From Desulfotignum sp. (GTDB lineage Bacteria; Desulfobacterota; Desulfobacteria; Desulfobacterales; Desulfobacteraceae), in contig JAABUD010000122.1 in NCBI GenBank assembly GCA_011389555.1, positions 1 through 64,000 of the forward strand: a stretch of 64,000 nt of DNA, read 5' to 3'. Position 1 is the first letter of the stretch. Every line of letters begins with the position of its first letter. Position numbers and translations under genes: made by a program. Of this stretch, positions 35,545 through 45,364 are shown one piece after another. The notes beneath the pieces are model-generated. The model had not been told where the DNA came from and searched no databases. It was given only the letters and a program-made list of their open reading frames with translations.

Positions 35545-35573
35545 TTGACATCCGTTCCTGTTTTGTGTATCTA
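35545..35573 (+). promoter_or_regulatory. Possible promoter of the LysM-like gene
   Basis: A perfect TTGACA at 35545-35550, 17 bases, then TATCTA at 35568-35573, 34 bases before the gene start. Only half of the -10 matches. Confidence 0.4.
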
Positions 35574-35606
35574 AAACAACCTGATATGCGTTTTCAAAGG
35601 ACACAC

Positions 35607-35885
35607 ATGAGTCGAGGCAGAGCGAGTCACAAACCATGGATAGCCATCGGCATGATCGTTTTGGCCGTTCTTTTGATTGTCGCGTATCTGTTTTTACCCC
35701 GGAGGACGGAGCCGGTGCCCGAAGCCGGCGTGTCTTCGGTATTGAAAAAAAACAAAACGGAGCGATCCGAACCTGTGGATGCAGCAAAAGCCCTTGATGT
35801 ATTGGAACCTGTAAGTGCAGCTGAACCTGTAAATGCAGCTGACACTTTAATGCAGCTGATATTGTGGATGTACCGGAACCGGTGA
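35607..35885 (+). CDS. N-terminal part of a membrane-anchored LysM-like protein (frameshifted)
   Basis: The ATG at 35607 follows AAAGGA. The 92-codon frame encodes a basic start (MSRGRASHKPW), one transmembrane segment (IAIGMIVLAVLLIVAYLFLP), and a low-complexity linker of EPV/AA repeats, then runs out of frame into LMQLILWMYRNR and a stop. The following frame continues the same EPV/AAD repeat composition and has no ribosome site of its own, so the two are best read as one gene split by a one-base deletion near 35845. Confidence 0.6.
   Translation: MSRGRASHKPWIAIGMIVLAVLLIVAYLFLPRRTEPVPEAGVSSVLKKNKTERSEPVDAAKALDVLEPVSAAEPVNAADTLMQLILWMYRNR
35811..35860 (+). repeat. Short degenerate tandem repeat with frame change
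   Basis: Three copies of a unit like GTAAATGCAGCTGA occur at 35811-35824, 35829-35842 and 35847-35859. The third copy has a one-base deletion in its TTTAA segment relative to the second (TGTAAA), which moves the reading frame. An earlier related unit lies at about 35773-35788. Confidence 0.65.
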
Positions 35886-36565
35886 CTGAAACACAGGTCT
35901 CCACATCCGCCTCGGTGATGCGGACCCGCCCCCGGGTGGTGGAAAAACAGATCGTGAGACCGCCGGTGTATGCGTATGACAATCTGGAGACAGGCTCGGA
36001 GTTTGACCGGTTGATGAAAAAAAGATTGGAGGAAACAGGTATAGAAACCAGCCTGGATATGGTAATTCTGTCCAATGAATCCTTTACCATGGGTGATACC
36101 ACCGTATCCATGCCCGATGTTTTAGAAAAGGCCTGTGCCCAAAAAAAGAAAATTCATGAAACCCGGATTACGGAATTTGAACAAACCGCACTGGAACCGA
36201 TTCACAGATATGGCATCTATGTGGTCCAGCCCGGCGACAACATCTGGGACATTCATTTCAGTATACTGAAAGAATATTATGCATCCCGGGGTATTCATGT
36301 TGCCCGGGATGCGGATGAACCCATGGATACCGGATATTCATCAGGGGTCGGGAAAATCCTGAAATTTTCTGAAATCATGGTCATTATCTACAATGTGTTG
36401 GATGAAGAAATCGTGATGGATATTGATCTGATAAAACCGCTGAGTAAACTGGTCATCTATAAATTGGATGAGGTGTTTGAACTGCTCTCGGAAATCGAAG
36501 TGAATCAAATAGATCAGATTCGATTCGACGGAACGACGCTCTGGATTCCAGCCCCGGAAGCCTGA
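35864..36565 (+). CDS. C-terminal part of the LysM-like protein
   Basis: A 233-residue frame beginning with GTG (VDVPEPVTETQVS) but with no ribosome site; upstream in this frame a TGA stops at about 35842. It contains a long linker, an acidic region and a LysM-like fold at about 120-180 (GIYVVQPGDNIWDIHFSIL), with a second half GKILKFSEIMVIIYNVL completing the motif. Peptidoglycan binding is the usual LysM role. It most likely forms one periplasmic protein with the upstream N-terminal frame if the base change is repaired or is a sequencing artefact; otherwise the gene is broken. Confidence 0.6.
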   Translation: MDVPEPVTETQVSTSASVMRTRPRVVEKQIVRPPVYAYDNLETGSEFDRLMKKRLEETGIETSLDMVILSNESFTMGDTTVSMPDVLEKACAQKKKIHETRITEFEQTALEPIHRYGIYVVQPGDNIWDIHFSILKEYYASRGIHVARDADEPMDTGYSSGVGKILKFSEIMVIIYNVLDEEIVMDIDLIKPLSKLVIYKLDEVFELLSEIEVNQIDQIRFDGTTLWIPAPEA

Positions 36566-36607
36566 TTTTTAACGTGATTTATTACATTTTTTTAAGGAGG
36601 AACGACC

Positions 36608-36943
36608 TTGATTAGTACAGCATTTGCAATGGGAGCTACCGAAGGACAGGCAGCCGGCGGTTTGGCCGGATTTCTGCCCATCATTATTCTGTTTGCCATT
36701 TTCTATTTTCTTCTGATCCGTCCCCAGCAGAAAAAAGCCAAAGAGCATCGGGAAATGATTTCAAATTTGAAAAAAGGAAACCGGATTGTCACTTCCGGCG
36801 GAATTTACGGCACCATCACCTCCATCGATGATGCCTCCATCGGCCTTGAAATTGCCGAAAAAGTCAAAATCAAAATATCCCGAGGAAATGTGGCGGCCCT
36901 GGTTTCAGATAATGAAACAGCCGTCAAGTCCGAAAAAAACTAA
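36608..36943 (+). CDS. yajC: Sec translocase accessory subunit YajC
   Basis: A 111-residue inner-membrane protein with one transmembrane segment (GFLPIIILFAIFYFLLIRPQ) and a soluble domain with KGNRIVTSGGIYGTITSID, both characteristic of YajC. It associates with SecDF-SecYEG. It starts at TTG (36608) behind AAGGAGG; an internal ATG at 36629 lacks a site. First of yajC-secD-secF. Confidence 0.93.
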   Translation: MISTAFAMGATEGQAAGGLAGFLPIIILFAIFYFLLIRPQQKKAKEHREMISNLKKGNRIVTSGGIYGTITSIDDASIGLEIAEKVKIKISRGNVAALVSDNETAVKSEKN

Positions 36944-36966
36944 TCCTTTGTGCTGGAGCGTGAAGA

Positions 36967-38535
36967 TTGAAACTATTTACCTTAAAGCACGGGTTGATCC
37001 TGGTTGTCATTCTGACGGCCATTGTCTGCCTGTTACCAACGTTCACAAACACCTGGCCCCACAAAAAGATCAATCTGGGACTGGATCTGCAGGGCGGGAT
37101 GCATCTGGTGCTCGAAGTTCAGAACATCAAGGCCGTGGAAGCGGAGCTGGAACGGACCGCCGATGAAATAAAAAAGGAACTGCGCCGGAACAACACCCTG
37201 CATCTGGGGGTCAGCCGCCAGGGAAACTCGCTGGTGGCACAATTGCCGGATCAGGAAGCCAAGGCCGCGTTTGAACGGATCATTTCCAAAGAGTTTCCCA
37301 ATTTGAAAGTGACCACTGCTGCCGGCCAGGACGAATCCATCGGTTTTCAGCTGAGGCTGCCCGATGATGAGATGGAGTTGATTCGTAAGATGGCCACGGA
37401 TCAGGCCCTGGAAACCATACGAAACCGGATCGATGAGTTCGGTGTCAGTGAACCGGACATACGGATTCAAGGTAATAACCGCATTCTGCTCCAGTTGCCG
37501 GGGATCGATGAACCGGACCGGGCCAAGGACCTGATCGGAAAAACCGCCCAGCTGACCTTTCAGCTGGTGGATGAAGATGCCGGTATCGATGCGGCCCTCA
37601 AAGGAAATCTTCCTGTGGGAAGTGTGCTTTTATATGAAAAAAAGACAGATCCGGCCACCGGACAAACCACTGAGATTCCCCATGTCATCAAAAAACAGGT
37701 GCTGCTGGACGGCAGTCTGCTGGTCAATGCCCGGGTGGAGTTCGATCAGTTTCAGCAACCCCAGGTAGGTATTGAATTCAATCGCAAAGGGGCCCATATC
37801 TTTGACCGGATCACCGGGGAAAACATCAAGAAACGCCTGGCCATCATTCTGGACAACACCGTGTACTCCGCGCCGGTCATTCAGGACCGAATCGCCGGAG
37901 GCAAGGCGGTGATCACGGGCAACTTCACCATGAACGAAGCCAAGGATCTGGCCATTGCCCTTCGAGCCGGCTCATTGCCCGCGCCCGTGACCATCATAGA
38001 AGAACGAACGGTCGGACCGACCCTGGGAGCGGATTCCATCCGCATGGGCATGATCTCCATGCTGGTGGGCGGGGTGCTGATCCTTTTTTTCATGATGATC
38101 TATTACCGGAAATCCGGGGTGATCGCCAACCTGGCCCTGGTTTTGAATATCATTCTCATTGGCGGGGGACTGGCTGCATTCCAGGCCACACTGACCCTGC
38201 CGGGCATTGCAGGCATCATTCTGACCATCGGGATGGCCGTGGATGCCAACGTGATCATTTTTGAGCGGATCAGAGAAGAGCTTCGATGGGGAAAAACCGC
38301 GTCAGCTGCGGTACATGCCGGGTTTGAAAAAGCTGCATTGACCATTCTGGATGCCAATGTCACCACCTTGATCGCGGCCATTGTGCTGTTTCAGTTCGGC
38401 ACCGGGCCGATCAAGGGGTTTGCCGTGACTTTGGGACTGGGAATCGTTGCCAGCCTGTTCACGGCCCTGGTTCTGTCCAGATCCATTTTCGATCTTGTCT
38501 TGCAGAAAAAAACCACCTCATCATTGAGCATATAA
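36967..38535 (+). CDS. secD: Protein translocase subunit SecD
   Basis: Membrane subunit that uses proton motive force to help pull preproteins out of the Sec channel. The 522-residue length is normal; N-terminal helix (HGLILVVILTAIVCLLPT), a large periplasmic domain beginning with LGLDLQGGMHLVLEV, DRAKDLIGKTAQLTFQLV, and five C-terminal helices with the RND-type segment AGIILTIGMAVDANVIIFERI. The frame starts at TTG (36967) with GGAG upstream; no in-frame ATG precedes the domain. Confidence 0.95.
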   Translation: MKLFTLKHGLILVVILTAIVCLLPTFTNTWPHKKINLGLDLQGGMHLVLEVQNIKAVEAELERTADEIKKELRRNNTLHLGVSRQGNSLVAQLPDQEAKAAFERIISKEFPNLKVTTAAGQDESIGFQLRLPDDEMELIRKMATDQALETIRNRIDEFGVSEPDIRIQGNNRILLQLPGIDEPDRAKDLIGKTAQLTFQLVDEDAGIDAALKGNLPVGSVLLYEKKTDPATGQTTEIPHVIKKQVLLDGSLLVNARVEFDQFQQPQVGIEFNRKGAHIFDRITGENIKKRLAIILDNTVYSAPVIQDRIAGGKAVITGNFTMNEAKDLAIALRAGSLPAPVTIIEERTVGPTLGADSIRMGMISMLVGGVLILFFMMIYYRKSGVIANLALVLNIILIGGGLAAFQATLTLPGIAGIILTIGMAVDANVIIFERIREELRWGKTASAAVHAGFEKAALTILDANVTTLIAAIVLFQFGTGPIKGFAVTLGLGIVASLFTALVLSRSIFDLVLQKKTTSSLSI

Positions 38536-38548
38536 AGGAATTATCATC

Positions 38549-39592
38549 ATGCAGCTGATCAAGTCTGATATCAATATCGACTTTCTGGGAAAACGAAACA
38601 TCGGATTGTTTTTTTCCGGCCTGCTGATCCTGGCCAGTATCATCGGCCTGATCATTCATAAAGGACCCAATTTCGGCATCGATTTTGCCGGCGGCGCATT
38701 GGTCCAGGTCAAGTTCGACCGGGACATCTCCATCGGACAGGTACGGGACAGCCTGGCCGTATTGAATCTCAAGGATTTGTCTGTTCAGGATTTCGGTGAA
38801 CCGCAAACCCATGAATTTTTGATTCGGACCGCCAATACCGAAACCCGGGAGGGCGGCCTGGCCCAGACCGTGGCAGGTGCCATCGAGCAGGGAACCGGGT
38901 TGACCCCGGAAATCCGGCGCATGGAAATGGTGGGCCCCCAGGTGGGAGACGAACTGAAAAAACAGGCCCTTCTGGCCATCTTTTATTCATTGTTGTTCAT
39001 TACCATTTATATTTCCGGCCGGTTCGAGCTGAAATGGATTTTGTCCGGTGTGACCGCCGGGGCCATGATGGCGGTGGTGTATTTTCTGTCTGTGTTCAAT
39101 GTCAGCATGCCGATGTTAATCACGGGTGCGCTGGTGGTGTCTCTGGGACTGTTCTGGCGGCTCCGGCTCAAATATGCCATGGGAGCCATGATCGCTTTGA
39201 TTCATGATGTATTCATCACCGTGGGGATATTCTGTATTCTCAATCTGGATTTTTCCCTGCCCATCATTGCGGCCCTGTTGACCATTATCGGGTACTCATT
39301 GAACGATACCATCATCGTGTTCGACAGAATCCGGGAAAATATCAAAGGAGAATCCAGCAAAAATGCGTTGCCGGCCCTTTTCAACCAAAGCATCAACCAG
39401 ACATTGTCCCGGACGATTCTGACCTCTTTGACCACGTTGGTCGTCCTCCTGGCGTTGTTTTTTCTGGGGGGAGAAATCATTCACAATTTTGCCTTTGCCA
39501 TGATTGTCGGGGTATTGATCGGAACCTACTCTTCCATATTCGTGGCAACGCCCATTGTTCTTTCCGCATCTTTGAAACGGATCGAGGGATGA
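38549..39592 (+). CDS. secF: Protein translocase subunit SecF
   Basis: Partner of SecD. A 347-residue protein with N-terminal helix, periplasmic GIDFAGGALVQVKFD domain, and the transmembrane block with IGYSLNDTIIVFDRIRENI, a hallmark of SecF. AAGGA precedes the ATG. It follows secD by 13 bases and is followed by dprA after 40 bases. Confidence 0.95.
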   Translation: MQLIKSDINIDFLGKRNIGLFFSGLLILASIIGLIIHKGPNFGIDFAGGALVQVKFDRDISIGQVRDSLAVLNLKDLSVQDFGEPQTHEFLIRTANTETREGGLAQTVAGAIEQGTGLTPEIRRMEMVGPQVGDELKKQALLAIFYSLLFITIYISGRFELKWILSGVTAGAMMAVVYFLSVFNVSMPMLITGALVVSLGLFWRLRLKYAMGAMIALIHDVFITVGIFCILNLDFSLPIIAALLTIIGYSLNDTIIVFDRIRENIKGESSKNALPALFNQSINQTLSRTILTSLTTLVVLLALFFLGGEIIHNFAFAMIVGVLIGTYSSIFVATPIVLSASLKRIEG

Positions 39593-39632
39593 CCTTTTTT
39601 TTGACAGAACTCAGCCCGGCCTCTGGTTTGGA

Positions 39633-40757
39633 ATGAATTCAGATGCTGACAAATATCTGCCCTGGTTTATTCTAAGAGAGATTCCCGGTGTGGGAAATCA
39701 GTTATACCTTCGCCTGCTCCAGACCTTTGGCGGTCCGGAGCAGGCGCTTTCAGCCGACGGTGACTCCCTGGCCGAGATTCCGGGCATGTCACACAAAGCC
39801 CTTGGCGGGATCACACATGTCAAACCCTATATGGCGCTGGCTGAAAAAGAACTGCGCAGAACCCTGGATTATGGCATTTCCATTCTCACGATCCAGGACG
39901 ACTCCTATCCATCACTGTTAAAAAATATTTCCGATCCCCCGCCGTTATTGACATTCAAGGGGGTTTTTGATGAACATGCCGCCTGTATCGCAATGGTGGG
40001 ATCCCGGGCCGGATCCAGCTACGGCATCTCCACAGCCAGACGTCTGGCATTCAAACTGGCGGAAAACGGATTCTGTATCGTCAGCGGTATGGCCAGGGGC
40101 ATTGACACGGCCGCCCATGCAGGGGCCCTGGACAGCACCGGTAAAACCATTGCCGTGCTCGGATCCGGGCTGAATACCATTTATCCCCGTGAAAACAGGG
40201 CGTTGTTTCATAAAATTCAGGAACGCGGTGCCGTGTTCACGGAATTTACGCTTGACACGGATCCGTTTCCGTATAATTTTCCTGTCAGAAACCGGATCAT
40301 TGCCGGACTGTCCTGTGGAACCATTGTGGTGGAAGCCGCCAGAAAAAGCGGTTCTCTGATTACCGCCAGGCTGGCGGCGGAATACAACCGCGAGGTGTTT
40401 GCCGTTCCCGGCAGCATTGCATCGCAAAAAAGTCAGGGAACCCATTTTTTATTGAAACAGGGAGCCAAGCTGGTTGAAAGTGAAGCCGATGTGGTAGAAG
40501 AATTGTCTCATCTGGTTCATGGTGAACCGGCACCGGGAACCAGCCGGCAGAATGCGCCTGAAACGCCGGACGGTCCCATGGCGCTGGGTCGTGACAAAAA
40601 AAACGTTTTACAGATTCTGGATGCCTATCCCCAGCATATCGACCAGATTATTGAGATCAGCCGGATGCCCAGTGATGCGGTATCTGCCATTTTACTGGAA
40701 CTTGAATTGTCAGGAAAGATCAAACATCATCCCGGCAATTATTTTTCTTTATCATAA
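39633..40757 (+). CDS. dprA: DNA processing protein DprA
   Basis: Binds incoming single-stranded DNA in natural transformation and loads RecA; many non-competent bacteria also have it. The 374-residue form has a SAM-like N-terminus with VGNQLYLRLLQTFG, the Rossmann-like core with MVGSRAGSSYGISTARRLA, GMARGIDTAAHAGALD, VLGSGLNTIYPRENRALF, FPVRNRIIAGLS and EAARKSGSLITARLAAE, and a short winged-helix C-terminus. Located between secF and topA, in a commonly seen dprA-topA arrangement. Confidence 0.94.
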   Translation: MNSDADKYLPWFILREIPGVGNQLYLRLLQTFGGPEQALSADGDSLAEIPGMSHKALGGITHVKPYMALAEKELRRTLDYGISILTIQDDSYPSLLKNISDPPPLLTFKGVFDEHAACIAMVGSRAGSSYGISTARRLAFKLAENGFCIVSGMARGIDTAAHAGALDSTGKTIAVLGSGLNTIYPRENRALFHKIQERGAVFTEFTLDTDPFPYNFPVRNRIIAGLSCGTIVVEAARKSGSLITARLAAEYNREVFAVPGSIASQKSQGTHFLLKQGAKLVESEADVVEELSHLVHGEPAPGTSRQNAPETPDGPMALGRDKKNVLQILDAYPQHIDQIIEISRMPSDAVSAILLELELSGKIKHHPGNYFSLS

Positions 40758-40769
40758 CAAGGAGTTGTT

Positions 40770-43034
40770 TTGGCCAAACCGCTTATCATTGTCGAATCCC
40801 CGACCAAAATCAAAACGTTGAAAAAATATGTGGGAAAAGATTTCCAGGTGGCTGCCAGTTCCGGTCATATCCGGGACCTGCCCGTGAAAAAACTGGGAAT
40901 CGATGTGGAAAACAATTTTACAGCCGAATATGTCAATATCAAGGACAAATCCAATGTCATCTCCCAGTTGAAAAAAATCGCCAAAGACTGTGATGATATC
41001 TACCTGGCGCCTGACCCGGACCGTGAAGGAGAGGCCATTGCATTTCATATCATGGATATTCTGAAAAAAAAGGACCGCCGGTTTCACCGGGTCCTCATCC
41101 ATGAACTCACCCAGAAAGGCATTGAAGATGCCTTGAAAAAACCGCTGAACCCGGATGAAGACAAATACAATGCCCAGCAGGCCCGGAGAAAACTGGACCG
41201 GCTGGTGGGATACCAGGTCTCTCCGTTGCTGTGGCAGAAAATCCAGCGGGGGTTGAGTGCCGGACGGGTCCAGTCCGTGGCCGTGAAAATCATCTGTGAC
41301 CGGGAACGGGAGATCCGCGGTTTTGTTCCGGAAGAATACTGGACCCTGACCGCAGACTTGATGGCCCAGGCGCCGCCCGGTTTCAACGCGGCCCTGGTGA
41401 AGATCCGCCGGAAAAAAGCCAGGATCCAGAATGAGGCCCAGGCACAAAAAATTGTCTCCGACCTCCAGACGGCCCAATTTCAGGTGGATGAAATCAAGAA
41501 CAAAACCCTCAAACGCAATCCATCTCCACCGTTCATCACCAGCAAGCTGCAACAGGATGCCATCAATCGGCTGCGGTTCTCCGCCAAAAAAACCATGGTG
41601 GTGGCCCAGCAGCTGTATGAAGGTATCGACATCGGTACCGGAGGACCGGAGGGGTTGATCACCTATATGCGAACCGATTCCACGCGGATCGCACCGGAAG
41701 CGGCCCAGGAGGCATTGACTCTGGTTTCCCAGACCTATGGCCGGGAATATGCCATGACCCACCCCCGGCAGTTCAAGAATAAAAACAAGGCCCAGGATGC
41801 CCATGAAGCCATTCGCCCCACATCGGTGTTCAATGTCCCTGATAAAATCAAGCCCCATTTGACCGATGATCAATACGCCCTGTATGACCTGATCTGGAAA
41901 CGGTTCGTGGCCTCCCAGATGGCCCGGGCAGTGATCGACCAGAAAGCCATTCTCATCAAAGCAGGAGATTACCTGTTTTCCGTGAGCGGCTCCACGGTGA
42001 AATTCAGTGGTTTCATGGCATTGTATGATACACTGGAAACCAAATCAGAGAACGATATCCAGACCCTTCCCCAGGTCAAGGAAAAAGAGTGGCTGACATG
42101 TGAAAAAATAAATCCCAGACAGCATTTCACCAAACCACCCCCCCGGTTTTCCGAAGCGTCGCTGGTCAAGGAACTCGAGAAAAACGGCATCGGCCGGCCC
42201 AGCACGTATGCTTCCATTATCAGCGTGATCCAGGACAAGGGGTATGTGGAACTGGTGAAGCGCTATTTTTGTCCCAGCGAACTCGGATTTATTGTCAACG
42301 ACCTTCTGGTGGCATCGTTTCCCGAGCTGCTGGATATCTCATTCACGGCCCAGATGGAGACCAATCTGGACAATGTGGAGAGCGGAACACTGGATGAAGT
42401 GGAGCTGCTCTCCCGGTTTTACAATGATTTCAGCCAGACCCTGGAAACGGCCAAACAGCAGATGGTCAGCGTCAAGGGCGTGGGTATCAAGACCGAGCTG
42501 TCCTGTCCCTCGTGCGGACAGCCGCTGCATATCAAAATCGGAAAAAACGGCCATTTTCTGGCATGCTCCGCTTATCCGGACTGCACCTACACCCGCAACT
42601 ACACCCGGGATGAAAACGGCCAGATCTCCATTGTCGAAAAACAGGTGGACGATACCCCGGTCAAGGACTGCCCGGAATGCGGAAAACCCATGGTACAGAA
42701 AGACGGCCGGTTCGGGCTGTTTCTGGCCTGTACCGGATATCCGGAATGCACCCACACGGAATCGGTGATGTCGGAAAACAACAACAGGGATATCGGCATG
42801 GACTGCCCGGAACCCGGATGTTCAGGCCGGATCGTTGAAAAAAAATCCAAACGCGGTAAAGTTTTTTACGGGTGTTCCCGGTACCCGGACTGTACGTTTG
42901 CCAGCTGGGACAAACCCGTGGCCTCACCCTGCCCCGAATGCAAGGCCCTGTTTCTGGTTGAAAAAGAAACCAAGCGGGACGGCCGGTTTCTCAAGTGCAA
43001 CACTTCCGGATGCGGATATAAGCAAAAGAGGTAG
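40770..43034 (+). CDS. topA: DNA topoisomerase I with four C-terminal zinc ribbons
   Basis: Relaxes negative supercoils. The 754-residue protein has the TOPRIM start (KPLIIVESPTKIKTLKKYVG, DPDREGEAIAFHI), the catalytic Tyr in GLITYMRTDSTRIAP, and RPSTYASIISVIQDKGYV. The end carries four Cys-rich units: CPSCGQPL, CPECGKPM, CPEPGCSG and CPECKALF, each with a later Cys pair. The frame starts at TTG with AAGGAG five to six bases upstream. It is convergent on efp with a 12-base gap. Confidence 0.95.
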   Translation: MAKPLIIVESPTKIKTLKKYVGKDFQVAASSGHIRDLPVKKLGIDVENNFTAEYVNIKDKSNVISQLKKIAKDCDDIYLAPDPDREGEAIAFHIMDILKKKDRRFHRVLIHELTQKGIEDALKKPLNPDEDKYNAQQARRKLDRLVGYQVSPLLWQKIQRGLSAGRVQSVAVKIICDREREIRGFVPEEYWTLTADLMAQAPPGFNAALVKIRRKKARIQNEAQAQKIVSDLQTAQFQVDEIKNKTLKRNPSPPFITSKLQQDAINRLRFSAKKTMVVAQQLYEGIDIGTGGPEGLITYMRTDSTRIAPEAAQEALTLVSQTYGREYAMTHPRQFKNKNKAQDAHEAIRPTSVFNVPDKIKPHLTDDQYALYDLIWKRFVASQMARAVIDQKAILIKAGDYLFSVSGSTVKFSGFMALYDTLETKSENDIQTLPQVKEKEWLTCEKINPRQHFTKPPPRFSEASLVKELEKNGIGRPSTYASIISVIQDKGYVELVKRYFCPSELGFIVNDLLVASFPELLDISFTAQMETNLDNVESGTLDEVELLSRFYNDFSQTLETAKQQMVSVKGVGIKTELSCPSCGQPLHIKIGKNGHFLACSAYPDCTYTRNYTRDENGQISIVEKQVDDTPVKDCPECGKPMVQKDGRFGLFLACTGYPECTHTESVMSENNNRDIGMDCPEPGCSGRIVEKKSKRGKVFYGCSRYPDCTFASWDKPVASPCPECKALFLVEKETKRDGRFLKCNTSGCGYKQKR

Positions 43035-43046
43035 CCCGGCTTCAGA

Positions 43047-43610
43047 TCATGCATTGACCCGTTCCACATAGGTCTTGGTACGGGTATCGATTTTAATCAT
43101 CTGCCCTTCATTCACAAACGGCGGAACCTGCACCTCGAACCCGGTCTCCAGGGTAGCGGGTTTGGTGCTGCCGGTGGCGGTGTCTCCCTTGGCCCAGGGT
43201 TCGGTTTTGGTGACCATCAGGTTGATGAAGTTGGGAAGGGTCACGCCAATGGGGTTCTGGTTGTGCAGCAACACGGTACACACCGTGTTTTCTTTCAACA
43301 GATCGATGATTTCCTCGAGCTGGTCCCGGGTCAGAAAAATCTGTTCATAGTTGCCGGTGTTCATGAAACAATAGGAAGATTTGTCCGCATACAGATACTC
43401 CATTTCCTGTTCCTCCAGGTCCGCTTTTTCAAACTTGTCACCCGACCGAAAGGTTCTTTCGAACTGGGAACCGGTAATCATGTTCTTGAGCTTGCATTTA
43501 TACAGGGACTGGCCTTTTCCGGGTTTTTTGAACTCAAAGTCGACAATGACATAAGGATCTCCATCGATTTCGAATTTCAATCCCTTTCTCAAATCAGATG
43601 CTAAATACAT
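43047..43610 (-). CDS. efp: Translation elongation factor P
   Basis: Rescues ribosomes stalled on polyproline. The 187-residue three-domain protein starts at 43610 behind AGGAG; a longer frame from 43733 has none. Domain I has the modification loop KKPGKGQSLYKCK, where Lys32 is equivalent to the Lys34 that is beta-lysylated by EpmA/EpmB in E. coli. The C-terminal motif is VQVPPFVNEGQMIKIDTRT. Divergent from guaA with a 176-base gap. Confidence 0.95.
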   Translation of the reverse strand: MYLASDLRKGLKFEIDGDPYVIVDFEFKKPGKGQSLYKCKLKNMITGSQFERTFRSGDKFEKADLEEQEMEYLYADKSSYCFMNTGNYEQIFLTRDQLEEIIDLLKENTVCTVLLHNQNPIGVTLPNFINLMVTKTEPWAKGDTATGSTKPATLETGFEVQVPPFVNEGQMIKIDTRTKTYVERVNA

Positions 43611-43786
43611 GCAGGTTTTCTCCTGTCTGGTTACTGATTGGTTGTAAATATTGTAATCTTGAATGGGCCAATAAAACATAATAACGATCCATTGGCAAGA
43701 ACCAGATAAAAACACCTTGCATTTTAAGGCCATTTATAGGAAAAATTATGATTTAGAAAATTTTATTCATGAGGAAAAACAAAACC

Positions 43787-45316
43787 ATGATTGTTGTCAT
43801 TGATTTCGGTTCCCAGTTCAATCAACTGATTGCCAGACGGGTCAGGGAGCATAATGTCTACTGCCAGGTGGAGCCGGCGGATATCCCCATTGACCGGATC
43901 AAGGCCCTGAATCCCAAAGGCATCATCCTTTCGGGCGGGCCGTCCAGTATTTATGAACAAGACAGCCCCGCCGTCGACAAAGCCCTGTTTGAACTGGGCC
44001 TTCCGGTATTGGGGATCTGCTACGGGATGCATTCCATGATCCATACATTGGGCGGAGAGATCCGGCGAACCCAAAAAAGAGAATACGGATTTGCCCGATT
44101 GCAGATCCAAGCGGACTCGCCCTTGTTCAAGGACATGCCGTCGGAATTTCAGTGCTGGATGAGCCACGGGGACTCCGCCGGGGCCCTGCCGGATGGATTT
44201 GACGTGACCGCTGCCACGGAAAACACCCCGATTGCGGCAGTGGCGCATCCTGAAAAACAGTTGTACGGGCTTCAGTTTCATCCGGAAGTGGAGCATTCCA
44301 TCAACGGATCATTGATGATCAGACACTTTTTGTTTGATGTATGCAAATGTGAAAAAAACTGGACCATGGCCTCTTTTTCAGAAGGGGCCATTGAACAGAT
44401 CAAAGATGCGGTCAAAGACAAAAAAGTGATCATGGGGCTTTCGGGCGGTGTGGATTCATCCGTGGCCGCGACCCTGATCCACAAAGCCATCGGTAAAAAT
44501 TTGCACTGCATTTTTGTGGACAACGGCCTGTTGCGGCACAATGAAAAACCCCAGCTGGAAAAACGGCTGGGCAGCAACCTGGACATGAATATCCGGTTTG
44601 TGGATGCGTCTCAAACGTTTCTGAATGCCCTCAAAGGGGTCACGGATCCGGAAGCCAAACGAAAAATCATCGGCAATGAATTTATCAAGGTATTTGAAGC
44701 CGAAGCCCGCAAAATCCCGGGAGCCGCGTTTCTGGGACAAGGCACCCTGTATCCGGATATCATTGAATCCAAGTCCGCTTTCGGGGGTCCGACGTCCATC
44801 ATCAAATCCCATCACAATGTAGGGGGACTGCCGGAAAAAATGCAACTCAAGCTTATCGAGCCGTTGCAGCTGCTGTTCAAGGACGAGGTCAGAAAACTGG
44901 GCCTGGCTCTGGGCATTCATGAAGAACTGGTCTGGCGCCAGCCCTTTCCCGGTCCCGGTCTGGCCATCCGTATCATGGGAGAAATCACGTCAAAACGACT
45001 GGATATATTGAGACAGACCGATGTGATTCTGCTGGAAGAAATCCGGAACGCCGGTCTTTACCGCAAATTATGGCAGTCGTTTGCCGTGCTGTTGCCCATC
45101 AAAAGCGTCGGGGTCATGGGAGACAAACGAACGTTTGCCTATTGCGTGGCGATCCGTGCGGTGACCAGCAGCGATGCCATGACCGCGGACTGGGCTAGAC
45201 TGCCCCATGATCTTTTGGGGAAAATTTCCAATCGGATGATCAATGAGGTGGAAGACATCAATCGCGTGGTATACGATATCACCTCCAAACCGCCGGGCAC
45301 CATTGAATGGGAATAG
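43787..45316 (+). CDS. guaA: GMP synthase (glutamine-hydrolysing)
   Basis: Converts XMP to GMP with glutamine and ATP. Class I glutamine amidotransferase domain: GGPSSIYEQ, catalytic Cys in [10 protein letters not shown], and FHPEVEHS with His-x-Glu; ATP pyrophosphatase domain: [21 protein letters not shown]-terminal dimer domain ends [10 protein letters not shown] prefer the ATG at 43787, with GAGGA upstream, over the ATG at 43769, which has none; the longer N-terminus would add six residues. Confidence 0.94.
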   Translation: MIVVIDFGSQFNQLIARRVREHNVYCQVEPADIPIDRIKALNPKGIILSGGPSSIYEQDSPAVDKALFELGLPVLGICYGMHSMIHTLGGEIRRTQKREYGFARLQIQADSPLFKDMPSEFQCWMSHGDSAGALPDGFDVTAATENTPIAAVAHPEKQLYGLQFHPEVEHSINGSLMIRHFLFDVCKCEKNWTMASFSEGAIEQIKDAVKDKKVIMGLSGGVDSSVAATLIHKAIGKNLHCIFVDNGLLRHNEKPQLEKRLGSNLDMNIRFVDASQTFLNALKGVTDPEAKRKIIGNEFIKVFEAEARKIPGAAFLGQGTLYPDIIESKSAFGGPTSIIKSHHNVGGLPEKMQLKLIEPLQLLFKDEVRKLGLALGIHEELVWRQPFPGPGLAIRIMGEITSKRLDILRQTDVILLEEIRNAGLYRKLWQSFAVLLPIKSVGVMGDKRTFAYCVAIRAVTSSDAMTADWARLPHDLLGKISNRMINEVEDINRVVYDITSKPPGTIEWE

Positions 45317-45364
45317 ACACCCCCATGTTTCAGGAACCCGGAAATTCGAAGAGGTACGGACCTT

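Noticed and set aside
35864..36565. The C-terminal LysM frame as an independent gene
   Set aside because: It lacks a ribosome site and starts inside the repeat region of the upstream frame, so a split gene is the simpler reading.
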